Positions 31,934 to 43,556 of a DNA stretch of 64,000 nucleotides are shown here, piece after piece; the first letter of the stretch is position 1, and every line of letters begins with the position of its first letter. The position numbers and the translations under genes are program-made. The stretch is from Selaginella tamariscina (Eukaryota > Streptophyta > Lycopodiopsida > Selaginellales > Selaginellaceae). The DNA lies in the NCBI GenBank assembly GCA_003024785.1, contig PUQB01000181.1:347338-411337 (forward strand), in the 5' to 3' direction. Below the pieces are notes generated by a model, which was given only the letters and a program-made list of their open reading frames with translations, did no database searches and was not told the DNA's origin.

Positions 31934-33490
31934 TTAGAGAGCTTGAATTATTCCCAGTTCCATGAGCATATGTAGAACATTGGCAGGACTTCTTTTCGAT
32001 ACCAACCCTTCCGAGAATCCCATCAGCATCATACTGTTCACTCCTTTAATTGCATCTAAAACCACAAATATAGACACATGATATGTGTGTGTGTGTGTGT
32101 ACCTTAGCACAATCAACACCGTCCAGTACATCCAAAAGACTATGAAGCCCAGCTATTTTCTGCGAGAATACTCCCACTGTGGATGTATAAGGTGTCAATA
32201 TTTGGTCCTTGACTAGGAATAACATGGTTCTGATTGCTGCATCCTCACTTGCCAAAGCTCCCAAGGTGCCAGCTACCAACTGAAACAATGTATTCATTTG
32301 GTGTGTGTGTGTGTGTGTGTGTTAATAAAGAGCATATATACCATTCGTGCATTCTTATCTTCAAGCTCAGGGAGTATGCTTGCTGCAAGACAGGGAGCTA
32401 AAGGAGAAATGATAAAGGATGTCAAGAGTATATTCTTGGGGAGTGGAGAAGGGATGGAATGGTGGCACCATCTCCTCTCCGAATGCAGCATTTAGCACTG
32501 TTGAAAATACGTTCTTCTTAAGGTTAACCATAGGCCTCCCCGACGTATGCTGCTTGAGGAATGCTGCTATTGCACTGCATATATGTCATGAACATTTAGT
32601 TGATGTCAATAGTTTATGAATGGCAAACCTGATTTGTTTGAGTTGATGAGCGGTAAACTCGATCATCATTTGCTTGACTGGAGGAGCATCCGATTCATTG
32701 GCGCGAAGATCCGTGGCAAAGGCATCAACACTGTCTCCAAATGCTGCAGAGACATAGAACTGAGCCAGCGTATGTTCCACCTTGAGAAGCATGTTCAAGA
32801 GCTCTACATCCTTGCTGCTCAACTCTGCGGTAGACTCCAACGCTGGGCATTTTCCTGAAGGGATTGTGCCAGTGGATATGCTCTGTGTGGGAGGTGAGAG
32901 CGATGGTGCTGCAGATGGCATTAGAGATGGAGAAGTATATGTAACTTCTGCTGGCGGAGGTGCAGTGGTGTATATTGGCGATGTAGGTGGTGTAACTACT
33001 GGTGGAGGCTGTTGGGGAGGCAATGTGTATGATAAAGGTGAAGGTGTCAAAACAGAATAGGCTGGTGAGGGAGTTGGGGCAACAGGCACACTGTATGTAA
33101 CTGGTGGCGGGGGAGATTGCATGCCATATGTGGCAGACGGTGATGGAGGCAACAGTGTAGGCGCAGGAGGTGGTGGAACTGAATATACCAGTGGAGGAGG
33201 TGGTGTACCATGCACCGTTACCGGTGAAGGTGGTGAGGGTGCCGGAGATGGAGGCTGCACAGGTGAGGGTGCCGGAGAGGGGGGCTGCACAGGTGAGGGT
33301 GCCAGAGAGGGGGACTGCCAGGTGACGGTGCCGGAGACGGAGATGATGTAGGTACAACACCATAACTGAGAGGTGGAGGCGGAGGTGGACTTGTGTACGA
33401 AGTAACGTTAGGATCGTCACCATTCTGAGCACTGTAACAGCAGATTATTGACACTAAACAAATAAGTTTAAGCGTGATGTTCAACCCCAT
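31934..33490 (-). CDS. Desiccation-related protein (PCC13-62 / ferritin-like) with Pro-rich N-terminus, copy 1
   Basis: Four exons on the minus strand: 33,490-32,629, 32,574-32,342, 32,279-32,103 and 32,055-31,934, all with GT/AG borders. The protein starts MGLNITLKLICLVSIICCYS (signal peptide). A long Pro-rich segment (PPSPAPSP, VTYSVP) follows, then a ferritin-like helical domain: LSSKDVELLNMLLKVEHTLA, FYVSAAFG, FTAHQLKQI; then FIISPLAPCLAASILPELED and AGTLGALASEDAAIRTMLFL. These match the desiccation-related proteins PCC13-62, which are secreted or wall-associated and accumulate on drying. The Pro-rich extension suggests anchoring in the cell wall (inference). Compared with copy 2, this copy carries one-base indels near 33,318, 32,438 and 32,103, which shift the frame. 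They could be real or assembly errors. The start was chosen because the signal peptide begins there, 71 bp after a TATA box. Confidence 0.75.
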
Positions 33491-33560
33491 TGTGGACAAC
33501 AAGTGACTTAACAGTTGAATGTGATGAATGCGCAACAAAGAAAGAGGCTGAGTTATGGAC

Positions 33561-33579
33561 TATTTATAATGCTCATTGG
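33561..33579 (-). promoter_or_regulatory. TATA box and CCAAT box of the desiccation-related gene
   Basis: On the minus strand, CCAAT (33,579-33,575) is followed by TATAAATA (33,568-33,561), about 71 bp before the start codon at 33,490. A 23-bp stretch covering the TATA box is repeated in inverted orientation at 33,832-33,854. Confidence 0.65.
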
Positions 33580-33599
33580 TTCAACATGCACAAGCACAA

Positions 33600-33855
33600 A
33601 ACTTGAGTTTACCAGATATACCCAGGAATTCCCGATTTGGTTAAAGTGCAAACTTACTTTTTAATTTTGAACCGACTTTATTACTTTGTATATATATGGA
33701 TTCTATATACATACATACACATGCTAAACATAAAATCCATATATGTATATAGATTTGGTATATATACATGCTATATACATGATAGTAATAAAGCATGTGT
33801 ATGTATGTATATAGATTTGGTATACACAGTTATGAGCATTATAAATAGTCCATAT
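33600..33855. other. Junction region between duplication units
   Basis: Contains two pairs of inverted repeats (33,555-33,577 with 33,832-33,854; 33,778-33,796 with 33,854-33,872) and a short direct repeat (GTATATAGATTTGGTATA at about 33,746 and 33,808). Unit II begins at 33,856. Confidence 0.75.
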
Positions 33856-33864
33856 GCTTTATTA

Positions 33865-34523
33865 CTATCATGTTATGCAAATTTCGATATCAATACGATC
33901 TCTATGAATGATGTCTTCCCCATTAATACAATAGGGTGCACTCAAAATATATATATATATATATATTTTGGGCCATTCACACTAACATTTAATTTAACTT
34001 TTCTACCTAAGTGGAAAGGGTTCAGAGTAACTCCTTTTCACATAAGTTAAAAATTAATGTTAAGTTTAAGTAAGTAAAATATATTCAACTTTAAATTTAA
34101 AATTAAGTTAAGAGCATGTCATTCACACATAATCCTTCAATTTAATTTCACAAGTGCGAATAAAAAGCAAATATTTGAAGTGACTTACAAAGGTTACTTA
34201 AAGAAAAGTCTTTTTGGTGTATAGCACTTAAGTTATTTTTTCAAAGTAAAGAAATTGGTGAATTTAATAGTCAAAACCTGTAATTTTTTCGAAAGGGTGT
34301 GAATGCCCCTACGTATATATGTAATGTAGCTTGTACATATACGCAATAATAGTTGTGTGTGTGTGTGCGCGTTCGTGTGCCCGTGAAGCTATATACACGA
34401 GTCCATGTTCTTTTCATGCAAAGTTCAAACACCCCCTACATATAGTTATGTATATGTATTTGCAATACTTTTATTGTTTTGTGATTACTTTTAAAACTTA
34501 TAAAGACTACTTCAGTGTTAAAA

Positions 34524-34579
<56 letters not shown>

Positions 34580-35793
34580 CAATACAGGAGTTTATTACTA
34601 CAATAATAACATTAATGTAGAATCTGTAGACAAGTTTAAGTTATAATAGCCATAATAGTTTAAATGAATAATAGTTTACTGTATGCTATCAAATATGTCT
34701 TGTGTATATATACATATAAATATCATGTACATATGTTTTCTCGTGTGCATTTCTTATATATTATTCTGTTTCGTTTGGATTAAAAAAAGCAAAGACACGT
34801 ATCCATACAGTAAAAGGTAAAAATGCGCACGCACACACACACGTATGTGTGTACATATATTAATATAACTAACTCTTGTTAATTTCTTTATATGTGATAA
34901 TGTATATATATATAGGTAGATATATTTTCTGAAGAGAATACAAATACATTTTTTACAATTTTTTGAAAGTGAAAGTGAATATATTTTTGAATTTCGAAAT
35001 AACATTAAAAAATCTAAAAGTTTAACTTAATATAATCGTTTACGGTAATTCATTTAAATTTAATTCTACACATATGTCATTTTTAATAAATGCAGCTATA
35101 TTTATAAGTTAAGTATCTCACAAACACACACACACGTTCACTTGAGTGCGTGTGTTATATTCATACTAGTAAAATCAGACGCAAAACATTAAAGACTAGT
35201 TTAGGGTTTCGAATGTTTTTCATATCTAGAGCACTTCTAGAAAATAAAAGGAAAATCGAAATAAGAGGATGGGTTTGATCTGATTAATTATAGCATCTTA
35301 TTAAATTAATAAATCTGTAAAGTATTAAAACCATAACCCTCGAATTTTGATGTTTCAAGTTGGTTTTAAATGTTTGATTGACATAAAATTCTTTTATTAA
35401 TGAGTGATAAAATGAGCCTCTCAACAAGATCAACTTGAAAGTTTTATATATTTTTATTTTATGGAAGACTTAAATAAGATTTTTTAACTTTAAAATAAAT
35501 TATTCTTTGCTAGATATTTTAACACACAGAATTGACATCATTTATATCAATCGTTATTATTGCATATGAAGGCTAATCGACGGCAGAAAGACTACCCTGT
35601 CAAAGATGGACGTATAAGATTTAATCTTATTGCGTTGAGAGAGAACATGCGTACGAGGTCCAACTCACACAAGTACATACATGCATTATGTCGAGTCGCA
35701 TAACTGTACGTGTGTTTTATGTGTGTCACATATGTATTGAATAATAGACAAACAAACATTTATACATACGTATATATATACATTAATCGTTTC

Positions 35794-35834
<41 letters not shown>

Positions 35835-36650
35835 TTCATATGTGTATAGCATACGAATCGACAGAGGACCAAAAGATTCCGAAACCATATGATAATCTAA
35901 TTGATTAAAAAATAAAATCGTTTGATCAATTTTAAATTCTTTAATATTTTAGTAAGAATTTAATGATTAATATAAAATTTTAAAGTCAATTTCTGAAAAA
36001 TGTGCTAATTCATATTATGATGGCTGAGGATCTGAACCGTCCATTATATAAATATTCATTATTTTTATGGCATCAAATTAAAATATGCACAGATATTATG
36101 TGTGTATACTTGTAAATAAATTTTTTAATAATTATGTAGAAAATACTTTTTATATAGGTAAGTTGAATATTCATTATTGATCGATTCAAATTTTTTGAAA
36201 CCTAAGAATATATTTAGAATAGCGTTGTTAATGTAAAGATTTTAAATATAATGATTGTCCTCTTATAAGCATTTGATGATTGAGATAATCTGACGAGTTC
36301 AAACGAGATATTCAAACTTTAATGAACTATGTAAGAAATTAGATATTTCAGGTTATTTTGTTCTGAATCTAAATGTTTATATACTGATTTGTTACTAAAT
36401 CTTAAGAAGAAAACAAAATCAAAATTAATTAAAATTATTATTATGTATATCATTATTTGTTCTTATATGCAGACACACGTACTCATGGCTGTTATAACTT
36501 AATTTCATCTACGGATTTTACATTTAATGTAATAATAAACTCCTGTGTTATATAGTTTAAGATATATGTAGAGAAGGTACTTTTACTTAAAAAGTTATAA
36601 TAACTAGTAATCGATGGTATATACAATTCTTCATGTAAGCTTACTTGATT
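33865..36650. other. Non-coding microsatellite-rich stretch (unit II)
   Basis: Matches 10,191-12,303 joined directly to 18,993-19,820, so it is the empty site for the Ty3/gypsy element (junction near 35,980). It holds (AT)n at 34,532-34,577 and 35,806-35,830. No gene seen. Confidence 0.75.
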
Positions 36651-36654
36651 ACAA

Positions 36655-37240
36655 ATGTCCTGGCACCATCAACGCTACGAGGTCTGACAGGAAGAACAGA
36701 AACCTTAAACGCTATGGTTTCCTCACAGAGCCGAGACGTGAGGACTGGAGACTAGTCGGACTTATGTGGCTCCTGGGGAAAGGGAAAAGCCACTTTCGTC
36801 TCCAAATAACTGACAATGACTACCCTGGCTGTCCAGTTCCAGTATCCACATAGACATTAGAATCGAACGATAATTAAATTAAAGCACGAAAAAACAAAGA
36901 TAAAAAATATTTCGTATGCTAAACTATATACTATCTCCAATATATCAAAGAATATTTAAAAAAATATCCTATATACCTTGAAGTCTTGAACTTGAAAACT
37001 CGAGCTCGCAGATACTCAATTTTATTATGCTTCAGACCTTTATTGATCTCTTTCAATGTCAAGATACTATTGCATGCCGGTCCATAAACCAGTCCACATA
37101 AACACTAAAATCAATGCTTGCCTTAGGTGATTCCATTGGTCACTGACAATGACCACCCTTAAACTGTCTACATAGACACTGAAATCGATGCTTGCCTTGT
37201 AGTTGATTCAATAGAAGAGATGTTGCAGTTAACAAAATCC
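36655..37240 (+). pseudogene. Gene Y fragment, copy 3
   Basis: Counterpart of 19,820-20,420. It keeps EDWRLVGLMWLLGKGKSH and then ITDNDYPGCPVPVST, one base closer to an open frame than copy 1. The same rearranged middle and IEEMLQ end (37,215-37,235) are present. Function unknown. Confidence 0.45.
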
Positions 37241-37702
37241 TTTTTAATCTCACAACCTGCCAAAGCTGACTCAGCTGGAGGAGCCTCCCCTCCCCGCTCC
37301 CCTGCCTCTCCTCCACCCCCTCCTCCGCTGCTGCCTCCCCTGCCTCCTCCAGCCCACTTTGTTCTTCTTTGTTGCCTCCAGCTTTGTTCTTCTTTGTTGC
37401 ACTGCTGCTGCCTCCTCCAGTTGTGTCTCTCTCCCGTTTTGCTCCTGTGAATATTAAATGGATGTGGTAGTCCCAACCATACTTACTGCCGAACTTCCGA
37501 ACGTTGCATACGTACGTGTTACAAACGGCGTTACGAACGGCAAATTTTCATTCGAACGCAACGTTTAGTTTCAAACCAACCGAACGTGAGAAACCCTAAA
37601 GAAAGTGGAAAGAAATCTTTAAAACTTGAAACTTAAACAAAGAAATTCACTCCAAACCAAACACAAAACAAAAGAAACACACCAAATCATAGCCAAGCTT
37701 TG

Positions 37703-39408
37703 TCATTCCTCTTCCTCCATGGAGTCTAAGAACTTCTCAAATTCCTCCATGCGCTCCTGTATGTCAAGCAGTCTTTGCCATTGAGCTTCCAAGTTGATGT
37801 CATCAATATCAACTTCCATAAGCTGCATGCCTCGGTCTTCTATAGTTCTCATCAGCCTCAAGTTGGTGTAGCAATAAACAAGCTTTTCCATGTTCTCAGG
37901 CTTGAGACGCATCCTTCTCTTTGACTGAACCATGTCATACACACTCCAGTTTCTCTCTGTAGCAGAGACGGACACAGGTTGACTAAGAACTCGTAGTGCC
38001 AGCTGCTGTAACTCAGGAAGTTGAGAACATATTCACTCCACCACTGTACACCCTTCAAGCGCATAGCTCGATCTCTAGCCAATGGCGGCACATATCACTT
38101 AATGCATGTTTCCGAAATTGTATATACTGCAAAGTCAGCTTCCTCTGTTTTTCCAAGTCATCGGGAGCAAGAGTTCAACATAGTCATGGAAATCTATCTT
38201 TACCTCAGCATCTTCAGGATCATCCATCCACAGAGGATGCAAACAATGACCAACACTCTGTAGCTTGTTGTGCATCATCACCCAGCGATTCTTACTTGAA
38301 GATGCTGACTGCTCTTCCATAAGGCCATCCTCAAGTAGCTCATCCTCAGCCTCAACGTCCTCCAGCCTCTACCTCAGAGTTTTCATAGATGAAGTTCAAG
38401 ATGGTTGAGACTCTGTCATGATCACACCATCAGTAGACAGTTTCTCCAAGCTTTCTTGCATGCGATCCATCAGCTCAAAGACAAGTCCCATAGTTGCTCT
38501 TGTCTTATCAGCAACTCGTAGTACTTTGAGAATAGGACCCATTAGCACAAGCAGTTGCTGACATTCCATCCAAAAACTTGAGTTCTTGATTAAAGCAGCA
38601 ACTTCATTAGCTCTTGGAACTTTATTCCATTGTGCATACCAGTCATCACTCACCACAAACTGTTGCATGCATCGTATCATCTTTTCTTCAAGAAACTGGC
38701 TTATAACTAGAAAGTTATAAGCAAAACGAGTATAAGCAGGACGAACAAGATCTCTATGTGCAAGCTGTCGAAAAGCAGCAAGAAGCTTGGGACTCCGGTA
38801 GAAGAATGAGACAAGCATCTGACAACCTCTCACTAGGGGAGTGACCCAGTCCAGCTTCCCAATGTCTTCTAGTAGCAAATCCAAAACATGACAAACACAT
38901 CGTCCATGCACAATATGGGGAAAGTCTCTAGTCACATACTTTCCCATTTTGATGCAGTTCCCAGCATTGTCAGTAACAAATTGCACAACGTTTTCTGGTC
39001 CAACATCTTCAAGGACAGGCTTCAACTGATCATATAGCCACTTCCCACTCTTTGTGTGATGAGAAGCATCAATCGACTTCAAGAAGACACAACCATGAAT
39101 ACTAGCAACAATGAAGTTGATAATGGCTTTCCCTCTTCCGCACTGCCAACCATCAGAGATAATAGTGCAACCGTACTTCTTCCATCCGTCTCTCAGTAGT
39201 TGCATTCGATCATGCAAGCTCATGCACTCATCATTCAAATGTTGCACACGCAAGGCTTCATACTTCATCATGACTGAAGCATATCCCGTTCTAACCGCTC
39301 CAACCACATGAAGCAAATCTTTCAAGAACGGCGATCGAACAAGGTTGAAAGGTAATGCATTAGCATAGATGAAGCGTCGAAGAGCTACATCACAAGCTTA
39401 TATCTCTC
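37703..39408 (-). pseudogene. hAT transposase: catalytic and dimerisation parts
   Basis: The minus strand starts at ACDVALRRFIYANALPFN (about 39,408) and is open over 39,325-38,396 with the DUF659-type core: GCTIISDGWQ, INFIVASIHGCVFLKSID, VVQFVTDNAGNC and HGRCVCHVLDLLLEDIGKL. The first Asp lies in SDGW and the second in TDNA. The C-terminal dimerisation region is present near 38,090-37,703 (QWWSEYVLN, then ATERNWSVYDMVQSKRRMRL). Frames change around 38,390 and 37,975, so it is not a single open frame. The expected N-terminal BED finger is not upstream on this strand; it is on the plus strand at 39,424-39,897. Confidence 0.8.
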
Positions 39409-39423
39409 ATTTAAGAATGGCTT

Positions 39424-39897
39424 CATGCTATTGAAGGTGAAGCATATGCAAATGGCAAAGGAAATAAACAATGGATCTGCCGCTACTGCAACAAAGGACT
39501 CGGTGGTAGCTTGAAAAGGCTAAAAGCACACCTTGGGCATATGCAAGGAGAGGGAATCCAACCTTGTGAAGCTGTTGCTGACTCGCTGAAACTAGAGTTC
39601 AAGACAATGTTTGAGAAGGACTATGGTTCGGCAGTTGCCCAGATAGGGCAATCAGCACAAGCGACAGCAAATGCTAGTGCTTCAGCATTTGCCCAGAATG
39701 GGCAAACATCACAACAAGCTGGAGTGATACCTAGTAGTGCCAGTGTTACCCAGGGTGATTCTTCTAGCATGGCTAGTATGTCTGGAGCATCTAGTAGCTT
39801 TGTGCAACATACAACTGGCTCTACTAGTGTTCATGTTTCACATCTTATGCCTACGAATGCCCAACTGACAGCAAGTGCCCAGAGAGGGCATTTGTAA
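39424..39897 (+). CDS. BED-type zinc finger ORF of the hAT element, inverted
   Basis: The plus strand encodes WICRYCNKGLGGSLKRLKAH and LGH, a BED finger (Cys-x2-Cys ... His-x3-5-His) of the type found at the N-terminus of hAT transposases. A Ser/Ala/Gln-rich linker (FAQNGQTSQQAGV, MASMSGASSSF) follows, with a stop at 39,895. It points away from the catalytic part, which begins about 15 bp to the left on the other strand. The simplest reading is an inversion of the 5' part of the transposase gene inside the element. A bidirectional two-gene layout is the alternative. Confidence 0.65.
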   Translation, partial: HAIEGEAYANGKGNKQWICRYCNKGLGGSLKRLKAHLGHMQGEGIQPCEAVADSLKLEFKTMFEKDYGSAVAQIGQSAQATANASASAFAQNGQTSQQAGVIPSSASVTQGDSSSMASMSGASSSFVQHTTGSTSVHVSHLMPTNAQLTASAQRGHL

Positions 39898-40550
39898 CAA
39901 ACAACAATACAAAGCTTCCCACAAAGGTTCTTTCCTCTTGGAATCGTAATGAATAATAAACCTAGCTTAATGATAAACTTAATTTAAATTCATGAAAAGA
40001 TTCAAATCTTTAAAAAGACATGACTCAAACCCGAACGTGTGTTACAAACGCGACATTACAAACGTGTTACTAACGGCAAATTTTCACCGAACGCGTTATT
40101 TAGTAACTATGGTCCCAACAACAAACTCAAAGCCGTGGTATGTCCTCCTCCTGAAATATCTCCCTGACCCGACTTGCAAAGTACCGGCGTCGAGTGTTAG
40201 GGCCAACTTCCTCCTCCCCATCTTTTACTGTTATGGTAGAGTGTTAAAGCTAGTTGTCACCAAGAAAGAAAATACATTTACCTTTCGATATGCACAGGTG
40301 CTGATAATAACCTTCTTCCGACATGCACTGGAGCTCCTGGTAATAACCTTTTTTCATTATCTCTTTCATTCTCCGGCATGCGAGCAGGTGCGCCAGTTGG
40401 CTGCGTTCCTGTTTTTCCAGGCAACAAACGGCCTCAAGCCCGTCTAACCAATATGCCGCCTGAGTGGAGGACATCTGCCTCTTCACCCATTGCTTCTTGT
40501 TGAGATTAGCACGAGCACCTTCCACTCTCTCTATGGTAGAAGATTGAGAC

Positions 40551-42712
40551 TTAGGCATTACCCGAGGATGAACCTGGGGCAGACACAGTATCACAATCAT
40601 GACAAAGAAGAAAAACAACAGACCTGGAGTAGCACAGTGACGAACTTCGGAAACTCACCAATGCCTGCCAACAAAGGGTCCATGTACTCTCCACCTTCTG
40701 ATTCAAAGTTTTTCTCATCCCTGTAGCTCTTGAATTGCAGGCCCAGCATCGACAGCCTGTTGTCCTGTCCCATCATAGGCACTATCGCATCGAAACGGCT
40801 CTGCAAGGGCCTGCAGATGAGCGCCTTTCTCAAAAGGTAAGCTTCCTTTAGATGACCGTCCTGCGGAGTAAACTCGATCGGCATGAACGAGTCGAAATTG
40901 AGCTTATAGCCCTTGCCGACCTCGGCAGCAGCCTTGATACTCGGGTCATCATTACCCATAAAATCCGGGCCCATCAACTGTGTTAGAAAATCTTCCACAG
41001 TCGCACTTCCATCGGCCTTCTCTGCTCGGTCCCTAGCTCGCATGATGATGTACCGGCCAACCAGTTCCCCACTTTTGCCCTCGTCAATCAGATAGTCCTG
41101 ACAAGCCTTCACTACGTGCTCCAGTGCTTTGACTCGAAACTTTTCACTGTCGAAAACATACTTTGCAGCTGCAGATAACACTGGATCCCACGCATCCATA
41201 ATTGTCACCGAGGTCCTGTCGTCAGATATGTCGATCAGCGGACTCATGTACCCGCCTCCAAGGGCTGATGCCAAGTAGCTCTGGGGAACTACAGCCAGAG
41301 ACAAGCGAGCACTCAACACTGCCATAGCAGCCTTCAACGTAACATCCCCTTTTTTAACCTCCGCCACCCCTGCCTCAGAGGTACCACCCAAAAGCTTGCG
41401 CAGCGCCAATGTCTTCAATTTCTCTACACTTGTATTTGCCTCGAGCAGCGCAGTCCACAGTGGCCTACCAAACTTGTATAACTCTTCGAGAGTTAAATCT
41501 TCTTTTCCGTCGTCCACGCTCGGCCTCGGCCTATAAATTGTCTTGACCTGAAAATACAGAGGTATCTGCGACTTCGCACCAGACACGATCGACAAACTCG
41601 GATCCAGAGATGCTTCTGAAGCAACCACGGGTATCTGAGCTTTGGTGTCCACAACCGCGCAGAAGAGTCCTGGTATATGTTGGAAACACCTCCTTATATA
41701 ATAAGGAGGTGATAACCCTGATGCGTCCCTGAATAGAACAGTGATTTCATCCAGCACAAAGAGGACCTTAAGCCACTCGCTCCCACTCCCATTCCCCTCT
41801 CTGAACTGGTCCAGTTCCCCGAGTCTCTCCCAGACCTCCTTCACCTTTTCCAGAGTTGAGGCTGGTTCTTTCGTCCATTTTCGTGCCAGCTAGCACCCAC
41901 CTTCGATTTATGTCCTCGAGACAGCCCCACCTGATCCGCAGTCCATGCCGAGGAAATGGACGTACCTGTCTCCATTTGAAGCGTCTCCTTCCTCTCCTGC
42001 TTGCTTGCTACTTCCTCCTCCTTCTCTCGTCTTTGCTTCTTCTTCTCTCGTATTTTTTGTCGTATTTTACTTCGTTCCAGAGCTGTTTCCTCCTTCGATT
42101 TCCTCGCTTTCAGCTTATCAACTCTGTTCCTCAGAGACTGCAGTGCCGCCGTCAGAGACCGCAGATCCGCCGTCAGAGACTGCAGATCCGCCGTCAGAGA
42201 CTCCAGCTCCTTGCGCTTCTCGAGTTGCTTCTTAATATATTCGTCGAGTTGGGTCAAGACCGCCAACAGGAACCCGTAGCCCTCCTCTTCGTTCTTGATG
42301 CTGAAGTTATCCGCTTCCTTGGACCGCAACGGATACCCAGCACCCTTGTTATCCTGAAGGTTCATGTAGAAAACGAAAACCCCCTTCTTGGAAAGTTCGA
42401 CCAAGGACCTTGTCTTCCCGAAACCGCTGGACTGAACGATGGCCGTGAAAAAGGAATAGATTTGCACACCTCGATTCGCTTTGTCGATCCATTCGTCAAA
42501 CCAAGTCAGGAGCCCTTCGCAAAACTCCCTCTGTAAGGGACAGTAAACCCAGTTTCGTAGACGGCCAGATCGTCATCCTTAAGCGGCGCGTCGACTCTTT
42601 CCTCTCCGCCGCTTGTCTCAGCCTTCACCTCTGCATAAGTCTGCTCAAAAAATCCGCATCCGCCGGCCGTTTCTAACAGACGTGCATGATAAAGACGAAA
42701 ATCCTTACTCAT
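40551..42712 (-). pseudogene. CRN-like P-loop NTPase gene, copy 3 (most complete, still broken)
   Basis: Counterpart of copy 1 in unit II. Long open stretches are 42,467-41,841 (P-loop VQSSGFGKTRSL, VFVFYMNLQDNKGAG, coiled coil with three heptads, basic region) and 41,844-40,597 (415 codons, the whole C-terminal domain with FGRPLW and GRYIIMRARDRAE), which abut. An N-terminal piece lies at 42,712-42,506. The same 3' intron and short last exon are present. There are about two breaks, fewer than in the other copies. Read with copies 1 and 2, the family architecture is N-domain, P-loop NTPase, coiled coil, basic linker, C-terminal domain of about 400 residues. The CRN-type assignment rests on motif memory. 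Confidence 0.6.
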
Positions 42713-42800
42713 ATGGCAAGAACACCAGAAAACGAGAGAACAACAGGAAAAAAAAAGGAGCTGCTAAACCCTACGAAATCGCCGCCGCCTTAGGGTTAGG

Positions 42801-43256
42801 TTAGCATCGTACATTCATTTTACAAGGCCGTCGTGCCACGTCCAGTGTCCATGAGACAACGTCTCTGTACGCCACGCTATCGAACACACCTCTAACACCC
42901 GCATTTCTGTACACTCTACCGGTGTGTTTGCCACAAAGGTCTCGATCAACCCACATTCTCTCGCTTGTTCGAGCGTTTTCTCTAAACACACGTGCTAATG
43001 AGCTTTCCCCATTCTCCACGTATCCCATAATGAGACTTGTCCAGAGAACAACGTCCCGATGAGCCACGCTATTGAACACGTCACCATACACCCGCACTTG
43101 CTGTACATATTTGCTACGTCTGTTTGTTTCGCACCCAGAATCGACTGGCTTTCCCTCTTTGTAAATCTCTTCTTTTGGTGCATGCTGGAACTCTCTTGCC
43201 AGTATCTCTTCTTCTTTAGTGGCTCTGCTTCCTGCATATGCATGTTCTACTTGCAT
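42801..43256 (-). pseudogene. PPR protein remnant, copy 2
   Basis: Counterpart of 23,499-23,841. It shows VANMYSKCGCMV, HRDVVLWTSLIMGYVENGE and a further VFDSVAYRDVVSWTLDV, so two PPR-type units are traceable. Small deletions relative to copy 1 break the frame. It is upstream (in gene direction) of the CRN-like copy 3. Confidence 0.7.
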
Positions 43257-43326
43257 CCGTTCTCCCTCCTGTTACACACAGAGAAAGCTTGCTTTGAATG
43301 AATTCGACTTATAGTTCTATTGCTTA

Positions 43327-43327
<1 letters not shown>

Positions 43328-43360
<33 letters not shown>
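43328..43360. repeat. (CA)n microsatellite
   Basis: CA run matching the one at 23,925 in unit I. Confidence 0.95.
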
Positions 43361-43361
<1 letters not shown>

Positions 43362-43556
43362 TGTGTAATTTAATATTCACACACACTCTACACACGCACA
43401 CACGACTCTAGCCAAAAATGTGGTAATATGTCCCAGCGTGTATTATACAGAGTTACTATAAGAATCTCTCTCTCGCACGCACGCACACACACACACGCTG
43501 TATGATGTGTGTGTATGCGATATATCAATATGAACACAATTAGGCCACTTTCCACT

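Larger units (their letters stand above)
10183..33855. repeat. Segmental duplication unit I
   Basis: Colinear with the sequence from 33,856 onward. The copies start at GCTTTATTACTATCATGTTA (10,183 and 33,856) and share, in order, the microsatellite stretch, gene Y fragment, CRN-like gene, PPR remnant, gene X, second CRN-like gene and desiccation-related gene. Sequence before 10,183 and before 33,856 differs. Unit I has one large private insertion, the Ty3/gypsy element at 12,304-18,992. Arrangement is head-to-tail, with a unit length of 23,673 bp including that insertion. Confidence 0.85.
37478..40111 (-). mobile_element. hAT-superfamily DNA transposon
   Basis: 2,634 bp flanked by the 8-bp target duplication GTCCCAAC (37,470-37,477 and 40,112-40,119). 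The uninterrupted site is in unit I near 20,688. Ends are CATACTTACT...AGTAACTATG, giving short imperfect inverted repeats. 8-bp duplications, CA...TG ends and the encoded transposase all fit hAT. The sub-terminal GTTACAAACG/AACGGCAAATTTTC repeats at the two ends run in the same direction, whereas hAT sub-terminal repeats are usually inverted. This agrees with an internal inversion of the right part. Confidence 0.9.

Noticed and set aside
32616-33351. Plus-strand Gly-rich open frames
   Set aside because: They are the complement of the Pro-rich exon of the desiccation-related gene.
34331-34606. Open frames with long Tyr-Ile runs (also near 26,800, 35,800 and 44,800)
   Set aside because: They are translations of (TA)n microsatellites.
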